DNA of 64,000 nt. It comes from Anaerolineaceae bacterium. GTDB taxonomy: Bacteria > Chloroflexota > Anaerolineae > Anaerolineales > Anaerolineaceae. Below are positions 9,151-17,000 of the stretch, in pieces. Under the pieces are notes generated by a model. That model ran no database searches, had not been told where the DNA came from, and saw only the letters and a list, made by a program, of their open reading frames with translations. Position 1 is the first letter of the stretch. The number at the start of each line of letters is the position of its first letter. The stretch lies in NCBI GenBank assembly GCA_016927865.1, contig JAFGLU010000122.1, positions 1 to 64,000 of the forward strand, given 5' to 3'. A program made the position numbers and the translations under genes.

Positions 9151-9202
9151 GTAATACTCAGCCAAAGGTGGGGGAACTTTCCTCGCCCTCTAATCAGTAC
9201 TA
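9151..9202. repeat. Candidate decayed short member of the GTAAC-MITE family
   Basis: GTAATACTCAGCCAAAGG left end; imperfect inverted right end CCCTCTAATCAGTAC; sits directly before the SD of the SDR gene; TSD not clearly preserved. Confidence 0.3.
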
Positions 9203-9214
9203 AAACGAGGCGGC

Positions 9215-10477
9215 ATGAAAGAACTATATTCACAGATTGGGCTCTCTCCCAAAGAATTTGAAGGGAAAGTTGTGGTCATCACCGGCGCGGGCCGAGGCAT
9301 TGGGCGGGCCATGGCCGAATCCTTCGCCGAATTAGGCGCCGGGGTGGTTATTGCCGAATTAACCGACGACGGTGCCAAAGTCAACAAAAATCTGCGCGCC
9401 GCTAATTACAAATCGCTTTACGTGCGCACCGATGTATCCAACGAAGGCTCAGTGAAAAATCTCTGGCAAGCCACCCGCGACTACTTCGGGCGCGTCGACA
9501 TCCTCATCAACAACGCCATCCTGTGCCCGGTGCAGTCCGTCCTGGAAATGGACATCGACCATTGGGATCGCGTGGTTTCGGTCAACCTTCGCGGCGCCTT
9601 CTTAACCTGTAAAAGCTTTTTGCCCGACATGTTGTCTCGCAACTCAGGTGTGATCATCAACATGATTTCTACCGATGCCATGCCCAGCCTGTCGGCGTAC
9701 ATCGCCTCCAAGCAGGGCATTACCGGCTTCAGCCAATCGCTCGATGCCGAAGTCTCGCGGGATGGCGTCAAAGTGATCGCCCTGGCCCCCGGCATGGTCG
9801 ACACCCCTGGCATCCGCAACGTGGCCCGCGAACTGGCCCCCCGTCTGGGCATCACCCAAGAAGAGTTCCTCAACGTCTCGCTTCATTCGGCTTATCCCGG
9901 CCTGATGCCCGTCGAACACGCCGCAGCCGCTGCCATGTACCTTACCTCCCGTCTGGCAGACGAATACCACGGGCAAGTGGTCAACGGTTACGAAATCCTC
10001 GAACGGGCCGGGTTGATCAAACCTGCTGCCGTGCCCGAACCCCAAGCGGAATCCACCGAGAAGGTCCCAGTCGAGATGATCCAGCAGGTGGCTGGATTCA
10101 GCGACAAACTGGTGGGGCTGTTGGATGAGACCCACGCCGAATTTTCCCAACTGCCCATCTTTGCCCGCCCCATGGCCGGCAGCGGCTTCAAGAAGAAAGC
10201 CGGCATGAGCATCCAAGACTGGAAGTTCAACGCCGCCGAACTGAGTAAAACGCTGCGGGCTTATGCTGCCGGCGAAGAAGGCGCCGCCGAGAAAACTGCT
10301 GCTGTAAGCGCAAAATTAATGCCCTACCTGCCACAGTTGATCGAGTATTTCCGCGGCGTGCCCGCTGAGATGGCTCGCTTTAGCCGCGATCAGGAGTTCC
10401 TCAAATCGGTCGCCGAGCGTATGGCCGCCCGCGAAACAACGGTCACAGCCCTCATCGAGGGGTTGCGCAGCCTGTAA
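9215..10477 (+). CDS. Short-chain dehydrogenase/reductase with C-terminal helical extension
   Basis: VVITGAGRGIGRAMAE, NNAI, YIASKQGITGF. Confidence 0.9.
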   Translation: MKELYSQIGLSPKEFEGKVVVITGAGRGIGRAMAESFAELGAGVVIAELTDDGAKVNKNLRAANYKSLYVRTDVSNEGSVKNLWQATRDYFGRVDILINNAILCPVQSVLEMDIDHWDRVVSVNLRGAFLTCKSFLPDMLSRNSGVIINMISTDAMPSLSAYIASKQGITGFSQSLDAEVSRDGVKVIALAPGMVDTPGIRNVARELAPRLGITQEEFLNVSLHSAYPGLMPVEHAAAAAMYLTSRLADEYHGQVVNGYEILERAGLIKPAAVPEPQAESTEKVPVEMIQQVAGFSDKLVGLLDETHAEFSQLPIFARPMAGSGFKKKAGMSIQDWKFNAAELSKTLRAYAAGEEGAAEKTAAVSAKLMPYLPQLIEYFRGVPAEMARFSRDQEFLKSVAERMAARETTVTALIEGLRSL

Positions 10478-10493
10478 ACAGGCCTGTCATCCT

Positions 10494-11624
10494 ATGGCAT
10501 CGATGATTTCACAAAGCCGGATCGCATCTGCGCTCCCGGCTTTGTGCGCGCGCGCCGAACCCCACTCCGCCCAGCAAGCGGAACTGACCCGCTCAGCCGC
10601 CGCCGTAGCCGATTGGGCTCCGATTTTGCCCGCAGCAGAACAAAACAGCCTCTCCCCGCTTCTTTATCATCACCTCTCCGCCGCTAACGTTGCCTTGCCC
10701 ACCCCGGTCAAACGCGAACTACTGGGCGGCTTTCTCCAGCACGCGCGCGCCAACCAAACCCGCGCCGCCGCCCTGGCCGAGATACTGTCTGCCCTGGAGC
10801 GAGACGGCATGCGCGCCCTGGTGCTCAAAGGCGCTGCCCTGGCCCACACCGTTTACCCCCAGCCCGGCCTGCGCCCCATGCGCGACCTGGATATTCTGGT
10901 CGCGCCCAATGATCTTGCTCAAGCCCACAAAACGCTCTTGGAACTGGGCTACCGCGAAGAACTGGAGGCCTCTACCCCCGCCGGTCACCATCACCTGCCC
11001 CCACTGGGCCGTGAGCAAAGCGGAATGCACATCAGCGTGGAAGTCCACCACCAGATTTTCCCTTCCACGCGCCACTATCGCCCGTTGGGGTATGCCGAGC
11101 TGGCCGGTTCGGCTTTCGCCTTTCAACTTCAGGGTCAAACTACCTATACTACCTCACTCGAAGACACCCTCTGGCACATCTACCGCCACGCCGCCGGGCC
11201 GCCCCTTCTGACCATCCCCTTCAAGCTCATCTACGCCGCCGATATCATCAGCCTGGTTGAGAAATACGCCGATCAGATCGATTGGGAAAAACTCCGCCAG
11301 AAATACCCCCAAATTTTGCGCATATTGCCTTTACTGCACAATTTCTCGCCCTGGTCGCCAGATATCATATCGCGCTTCGGCTGGAGTTTTTCCCCCACGC
11401 CAAAGGACGCCTGGGCAGAATTTAACGGCTGGCCCCGCCGCCCCTTGCGTCTCGACACCCTGCGCGACACCTTCGCTCCGCCCGAAAGCTGGCTACACCT
11501 GTTCTATGGCGTGGGCCTGGGCGCGCCGCTGGCTTACCACTGGCAAAAATGGGTGCGCCACCCCTTCCACGTCTTCGAGTGGGGTGTCTCCACCGTGCTC
11601 GCCGAACTACGCAAAAAGCGCTAA
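10494..11624 (+). CDS. Nucleotidyltransferase family protein (PF14907-like)
   Basis: LVLKGAALAHTVYPQPGLRPMRDLDILV motif. Confidence 0.85.
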   Translation: MASMISQSRIASALPALCARAEPHSAQQAELTRSAAAVADWAPILPAAEQNSLSPLLYHHLSAANVALPTPVKRELLGGFLQHARANQTRAAALAEILSALERDGMRALVLKGAALAHTVYPQPGLRPMRDLDILVAPNDLAQAHKTLLELGYREELEASTPAGHHHLPPLGREQSGMHISVEVHHQIFPSTRHYRPLGYAELAGSAFAFQLQGQTTYTTSLEDTLWHIYRHAAGPPLLTIPFKLIYAADIISLVEKYADQIDWEKLRQKYPQILRILPLLHNFSPWSPDIISRFGWSFSPTPKDAWAEFNGWPRRPLRLDTLRDTFAPPESWLHLFYGVGLGAPLAYHWQKWVRHPFHVFEWGVSTVLAELRKKR

Positions 11625-11677
11625 CCCTCCCCCAATCCTCCTGTTTCAAGGTAAACTTAACCCAACAGGAGTGCCCC

Positions 11678-11962
11678 GTGCTGAACCAAATCCCCCGCCC
11701 TACCCCTGACTTTGAATTGCAACAGTTGGATGGTGAAATCGTCCTCTACCACCCTTCGCAAACTCGCATTCTGTACCTGAATCCAAGTGCCTCGCTGGTG
11801 TGGAAACTTTGCGACGGCACGCGCACCACGCAAGCCATCATCGATCTGCTCACCGAAGCCTACCCGGATGCCGCTGCCGAAATCCCGGCGGACGTTCAGT
11901 CAGCTATCCAGCAGTTTCTGGAGAACGGCTGCATAGAAATGGCAGGGGCCGCCACCCCTTGA
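11678..11962 (+). CDS. PqqD family protein
   Basis: GEIVLYHPSQTRILYLNPSASLVWKLCDGTRTTQAIIDLLTEAY; GTG start with SD caggag. Confidence 0.8.
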   Translation: MLNQIPRPTPDFELQQLDGEIVLYHPSQTRILYLNPSASLVWKLCDGTRTTQAIIDLLTEAYPDAAAEIPADVQSAIQQFLENGCIEMAGAATP

Positions 11963-12795
11963 GCGACCTGATCATCTCCTTCGGCGACCTCAGCCTGTCC
12001 TATTCGGCTCACAGCGAGCGTGCCCAGAGTTTACTGGATTTTGCCTTCTCCCACCAGCGTTCCGAGCCCGCCACCGACCCGCTGCACCACATCGACCTCT
12101 CCGAAGAACCCTCCGGCGAGCTAGTCGTCCTTCAAGACGGTCACCCCGAGAGTCGCAACCCATCGGACGCGGTCACCGCCTTGCGCCTGATCGAACGCGC
12201 CACCTACCACTTTGCCGACCGCTGCGCGGACGGTCCGGTGTTTCACGGCGGCTGTGTCAGCCGGGACGGACAGGCCACCTTGCTGGTGGGCGGCTCGGGC
12301 AGCGGTAAAACCTGCCTCACCACCCACCTGCTCACCCAGGGCCTCGATTACCTCACCGATGAGCTGGTATTCATCGCTAATTCCACCGAAGACCCCGCCT
12401 GTCAGGGCTTTGCTCGCCCGCTCAACTTGAAGAACAGCGCCCATCCACTGTTCCCCGAGCTGGCCCAACACCCCGACGCCCTGACCACACCCTTTGGCTG
12501 CCTGGTTCGCCCCGATAACGCCCTGGCCCTGGCGCAGCCGCCCGGCAAGGTCGTCCGCCAGGCTCCCCTGGCGCAGATCATCTTCCCCACGTACCGCCCC
12601 AGTAGCGCTTTTGAGTTTTCTCCCCTACCCAAAGCCAAAGCCGTTTTGCTGCTCATGCAAAACCTGATCAATGCCCGCAACCTGCCCGAACACGGCTTTC
12701 GCCTGGTTTCAGCCATCTGCCAGTCTGTTCCAGCTTATACCCTTGCTTACAACAACTTTGAACAAATCGATGCGCTTCATTTGACTCATCTGTGA
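11959..12795 (+). CDS. HPr kinase/phosphorylase-like (HprK C-terminal domain) protein
   Basis: P-loop GGSGSGKTCLTTHLL, YLTDELVFI; TTG start overlapping upstream stop (TTGA). Confidence 0.75.
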   Translation: MSDLIISFGDLSLSYSAHSERAQSLLDFAFSHQRSEPATDPLHHIDLSEEPSGELVVLQDGHPESRNPSDAVTALRLIERATYHFADRCADGPVFHGGCVSRDGQATLLVGGSGSGKTCLTTHLLTQGLDYLTDELVFIANSTEDPACQGFARPLNLKNSAHPLFPELAQHPDALTTPFGCLVRPDNALALAQPPGKVVRQAPLAQIIFPTYRPSSAFEFSPLPKAKAVLLLMQNLINARNLPEHGFRLVSAICQSVPAYTLAYNNFEQIDALHLTHL

Positions 12796-13036
12796 CTTCA
12801 CGGTATAACATAAAAAATAGGGCTGAAGGCCCCGGGTCAAGTCATAAGTGCCCCTTGGGCGCCAGAAAAGGAACCCCGCAGGGGTTTTCGCGAACTGAGG
12901 CTGGGTTTCAACCCCCGCCGGCGAAAGTGGATCAACCCACTACAATATCGCCCCTTTGAACATCCAAATCAATCCACTCAGCCGGTGCAAGCTACCCCTC
13001 CCCGGCTTACCCATTCCGAATCCATTAGGAGATTAA

Positions 13037-13606
13037 ATGAACAAGAAAACGCTAATCATCATTCTGGCCATCGTAGGCGTCTTGTGCTTGTGCGCGGTCA
13101 TCGCCGGGGTTATCCTATTTACCCAGGCTGGCAAACTGGTCTCGGAAAACGTCTCTACCGACTCCGGTGACGTCCAGGCATCCGCAGCCGCCATTGCCGA
13201 ATACACCCTTCCCGCTGGTTACACCGAGACCTTCGGCATGAATATTTTTGGCGTCTCGATGGTTGGATTCAGCTCTGACGATAAAAATCAAACACTGATG
13301 ATGTACCAATTCCCCGCCGCAGAAGGCATGGACCCCGAACAATTGGCCGAGCAGATGCGCCAGATGAGCGAGAGCCAGACCGGCCAAATCAGCAACTTGC
13401 AGCAGGTCGACAGCTATCCGGTCGTCATTCGCGGGCAGGAGACCGAGATGATCATCTACGAAGGCACCTCCACGGACGGAGGCAATATTCGTGAGGCCAT
13501 GGCAGTCTTCGAGGGCAAAGGCGGCACGGCCTTCTTCATGGCGGTGGGCCCGCAAGCCTCCTGGGACCAGGCCGCCATCGACGAATTCGTCGGATCGCTG
13601 CGCTAA
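13037..13606 (+). CDS. Membrane-anchored hypothetical protein
   Basis: N-terminal TM LIIILAIVGVLCLCAVIAGVILF, extracytoplasmic domain. Confidence 0.7.
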   Translation: MNKKTLIIILAIVGVLCLCAVIAGVILFTQAGKLVSENVSTDSGDVQASAAAIAEYTLPAGYTETFGMNIFGVSMVGFSSDDKNQTLMMYQFPAAEGMDPEQLAEQMRQMSESQTGQISNLQQVDSYPVVIRGQETEMIIYEGTSTDGGNIREAMAVFEGKGGTAFFMAVGPQASWDQAAIDEFVGSLR

Positions 13607-13621
13607 ACTGGTTTCTCGGTC

Positions 13622-13711
13622 GTCGTAGGTCGGGTTGTGCAGTAGTCGTAGGTCGGGTTGAGCGGTTTGAATCGGCCAATTGCCCCAGAAGCCCAACAAG
13701 CGATACCCGAC
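13622..13711. repeat. Short tandem/inverted repeat GTCGTAGGTCGGGTTG x2 with distal inverted ACCCGAC
   Basis: 16-bp copies at 13622-13637 and 13645-13660; GTCGGGT/ACCCGAC inverted at 13705-13711. Confidence 0.6.
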
Positions 13712-13740
13712 ATTCCAATCTAAAGCGGAGGCGCAAACCA

Positions 13741-15024
13741 ATGGATAAATTCCTCATCGAAGGCGGAATCCCCCTGCAGGGCGAACTGACGCCTGCCGGA
13801 AACAAAAACGCTGCCTTGCCCATGCTGGCGGCCTGTCTGCTCACCGACCAGCCAGTGATTTTGCGCAACGTTCCGGCCATTGCCGATGTGCTCAACATGC
13901 GCCGCCTGCTGGAGAGTCTCGGCGTGCAGTTCACTTCCATAGACGAACACACCTGGCAGGTTCACGCTAAACAGGTGCGCGCCGCCGACCTGGACCCCGA
14001 CCTGTGCCGCAAAATTCGCACCTCCATCCTCCTGGCCGGCCCCATGACTGCCCGCGCCGGTGAGCTGCGCCTGCCTCCCCCCGGTGGCGATGTCATCGGC
14101 CGCCGCCGCGTCGACACGCACATGCTGGCCCTACGCAAGATGGGCGCCGAAGTCAACTACGACCGCATCTTTGAATTCAAGGCCGGGCGTCTCCACGGCG
14201 CCGATATTCTACTCGACGAAGCCAGCGTAACGGGCACCGAGAATGCCATCATGGCTGCCGCGATGGTCAAAGGCGAGGTGATCCTGCGCAATGCCGCCTC
14301 TGAGCCGCACGTTCAGGAGTTGTGCCACTTCCTAAATAGCTTGGGCGCCAAAATTGAGAACATCGGCTCGAACACCCTGCACATCACCGGCGTCGATTCG
14401 CTCCACGGCGGAGACTTCACCATCGGCCCCGATTACCTGGAAGTGGTCAGCTACATTGGCGCCGCAGTCGTGACGCGCGGCTCCATCCACATCCGCAACG
14501 CCGGGTCTCAGTACCTGGACATGGTGCGGCTGGTCTTCGGACGCATGGGCGTGGACTGGGAAGTGCGCGGCGACGACATCTACGTCCCCGCCGAGCAGCG
14601 CCTGGAGGTAGAGCCCGACCTGGGCGGGGCCATCCCCGAGATCAAAACCATGATCTGGCCTGCCTTCCCCACCGACCTGGTCAGCATCGCCATCGTCGTT
14701 GCCACCCAATCGCGCGGATCTATCCTCTTCCACGATTGGATGTATCCCAGCCGCATGTTCTTCACCGACAAACTGGTAGGCATGGGCGCGCAAATCGTCT
14801 TGTGCGACCCGCACCGCTGCGTGGTGCAAGGCCCCACCATGCTCTACAGCGAGAAGATGGAGTCGCCGGACATCCGCGCCGGCATGGCCCTGGTGCTGGC
14901 GGCCCTTTCCGCGCAAGGCAAGTCCACCATCCGCAATGTCGGGCAGATCGATCGTGGCTACGAGCGCGTGGAGCAAAAGCTCACCGCCCTCGGCGCCCGC
15001 ATCGAACGCCAGACCGAAAAGTAA
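13741..15024 (+). CDS. murA: UDP-N-acetylglucosamine 1-carboxyvinyltransferase
   Basis: GGIPLQGELTPAGNKNAALPML; RTSILLAGPMTARAGELRLPPPGGDVIGRRRVDTH. Confidence 0.92.
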   Translation: MDKFLIEGGIPLQGELTPAGNKNAALPMLAACLLTDQPVILRNVPAIADVLNMRRLLESLGVQFTSIDEHTWQVHAKQVRAADLDPDLCRKIRTSILLAGPMTARAGELRLPPPGGDVIGRRRVDTHMLALRKMGAEVNYDRIFEFKAGRLHGADILLDEASVTGTENAIMAAAMVKGEVILRNAASEPHVQELCHFLNSLGAKIENIGSNTLHITGVDSLHGGDFTIGPDYLEVVSYIGAAVVTRGSIHIRNAGSQYLDMVRLVFGRMGVDWEVRGDDIYVPAEQRLEVEPDLGGAIPEIKTMIWPAFPTDLVSIAIVVATQSRGSILFHDWMYPSRMFFTDKLVGMGAQIVLCDPHRCVVQGPTMLYSEKMESPDIRAGMALVLAALSAQGKSTIRNVGQIDRGYERVEQKLTALGARIERQTEK

Positions 15025-15035
15025 TTTGTTTTACT

Positions 15036-15083
15036 CTCAAAAAAGAACAGGTAGCATGCACATGCTACCTGTTCTTTTTTGAG
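15036..15083. terminator. Bidirectional intrinsic terminator between convergent genes
   Basis: CTCAAAAAAGAACAGGTAGCATG-CA-CATGCTACCTGTTCTTTTTTGAG. Confidence 0.85.
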
Positions 15084-15084
15084 T

Positions 15085-16809
15085 TTAGTCTTCTCTTTCT
15101 GGCCACAACCGAAAATCATGCAAGATCGACCCGCCCACAAACTCGCGCATGATCGAGTTATCGGGGATCAAATCCAACGGCAGCGGTAAGAACCACTCGA
15201 TGAATGCCAGCAACCGCTTCGCCTCCACATATTCCGGCGTGCCAAACGGCACCTGCCGCAGCAGCGGCTCAGCCAGTTGGCGCAGCGCCGCCAGCTCATA
15301 CACCAGCGCCGAGTTGAACAGAACGTCCGCATTCTCCTGGTATGGGAAAATGTGCTCCTTCTCGCCCCGCCGCACCGACTCCCAGCGCTCGATGGTCTTC
15401 TGCGCCGAATAGCCCCGCTCGCGCGCGTCGCGCACAATGCGCCGCAGCAAGCGGCTGTCGGTGGTCGAGATGCGGTTGTGGCGGTCCAGGTTGAGTTGCG
15501 TCAGGCACGAAGCATAGATGCGGAAGGTCTGCTCCGGCGGGATAGAAGGCAGCAAGCGCGGGTTCAACCCGTGGATGCCCTCCAGAATAATCAACTGGTC
15601 TTTCTGCAAGCGGTAAATCTCCCCCGGTTTGCTCGTGCCGCTGCGGAAGTCAAACTTTGGAATTTGCACTTCTTCACCGGCGATCAAGCGCTTCAAATGC
15701 TCTTCCAACAACGGCGTGTTCAACGCCTCCAACACCTCAAAGTTATATTGCCCGTTCTTATCCTTCGGAGTCAGTTCGCGATCCACAAAATAGTTGTCCA
15801 TCTCAATCGGCAGCGGTGAGATGCCCTGCGCCAGCAGTTGCACCGACAGCCGCTTCGAGGTGGTGGTCTTGCCCGAGGAAGATGGCCCCGCGATCAACAC
15901 GATCTTGACCTGCTGCCGCCGGCGCATAATCTGCTCGGCCATTTCCGCTACCTGGCGTTCGTGCAGCGCCTCCGACACCAGGATGACCTCCCGCGCCTTG
16001 CCTTTCTGAATGGTCTCATTTAGCGCGCCCACGTTCTCAATCTCCAGGCGCTCCAGCCACTTCCCATACTCACGGAAACTGCCCAACAGCTTAGGGTATT
16101 CAGGCATCGGCAAGATTTGCTTGGGAGCATGCCGCCGGGGGAACTGCATGATGAAGCCTTCCCCGTTCAAATCGTGCAGCTCAAACCAGCGCAGGAAGCC
16201 CGTAGAGGGCACCATATACCCGTGGTGGTAATCTCGGTGATCTTGAATACTGTATAGCACCAGGCGTTCCTTCTGGCGATACTTGAGCAACTTGACTTTG
16301 TCATCCATGTGCTTGCTGGCGAAGAAAGCCGCCGCCTCGGCCAGCGGCACAAACTCGCGCTTCAGAGGAATATCCTCATCAATCAGTTTGTGCATCTGTT
16401 TGCGCAGCGCCTTCAACTCGGCCTTACTGAGTTGCGCGCGCCCGTTCACCTGGCAAAAATACCCGCCCGACGAAACAGAGTGATCCACGGTAAGAAAAGC
16501 CGGAGCAAACAGGTCGTCGAAGGCAGCTTCCAGCAGAAACACCAGCGAGCGGCGGTAAATCCGGGCGCCGTCCGCGTCGCTCATCGTCACGGGCTTCACC
16601 TCGGATTCCATTTTGATGGGATAGGTTAACTCGCGCAGTTCATGGTTAATAATCGCCCCCATAATCGGTGGATTGTCCCATTCCGGCAAGGCGCGCATAA
16701 AAGCCTCGACGGACGCGCCCCGCGGACCGCTATAAACGCGCCCGTCAGGCAAGATAATTTCCACCCAATCCCGCTGCTCCACCGCCACAATATTTTTGTT
16801 AGCATCCAT
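15085..16809 (-). CDS. Nucleoside (uridine) kinase family protein with N-terminal TGS/ThrRS-like region
   Basis: VLIAGPSSSGKTTTSKRLSVQL P-loop; EMDNYFVDRELTPKD; SD CAGGAG before ATG 16809. Confidence 0.8.
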   Translation of the reverse strand: MDANKNIVAVEQRDWVEIILPDGRVYSGPRGASVEAFMRALPEWDNPPIMGAIINHELRELTYPIKMESEVKPVTMSDADGARIYRRSLVFLLEAAFDDLFAPAFLTVDHSVSSGGYFCQVNGRAQLSKAELKALRKQMHKLIDEDIPLKREFVPLAEAAAFFASKHMDDKVKLLKYRQKERLVLYSIQDHRDYHHGYMVPSTGFLRWFELHDLNGEGFIMQFPRRHAPKQILPMPEYPKLLGSFREYGKWLERLEIENVGALNETIQKGKAREVILVSEALHERQVAEMAEQIMRRRQQVKIVLIAGPSSSGKTTTSKRLSVQLLAQGISPLPIEMDNYFVDRELTPKDKNGQYNFEVLEALNTPLLEEHLKRLIAGEEVQIPKFDFRSGTSKPGEIYRLQKDQLIILEGIHGLNPRLLPSIPPEQTFRIYASCLTQLNLDRHNRISTTDSRLLRRIVRDARERGYSAQKTIERWESVRRGEKEHIFPYQENADVLFNSALVYELAALRQLAEPLLRQVPFGTPEYVEAKRLLAFIEWFLPLPLDLIPDNSIMREFVGGSILHDFRLWPERED

Positions 16810-16964
16810 GTTGACTCCTGTATCTTTTAAAACTACTTTGACAATATTCCAATTCAATTTCGAACTCGTGGCCCTTTCCCGCCGGCAAATCACTTCTAAG
16901 AACTCTACCCTCAAGCAGGGTGGGGGCATCACCCAAGTTCGAAGACTATGTTGTTAATTTCTGT

Positions 16965-16998
16965 TGAACCACTCTGGTTCCATTGTCTGAGTGGTCAC
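16965..16998. repeat. Candidate decayed short GTAAC-family palindrome
   Basis: TGAACCACTCTGG...CTGAGTGGTCAC dyad; no convincing TSD. Confidence 0.25.
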
Positions 16999-17000
16999 CT

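Noticed and set aside
12969-13021. AATCCACTCAGCCGG...CCGGCTTACC as a further GTAAC-family copy before the 13037 gene
   Set aside because: Arms match only partly and the best possible target duplication is about 5/8; too weak to call.
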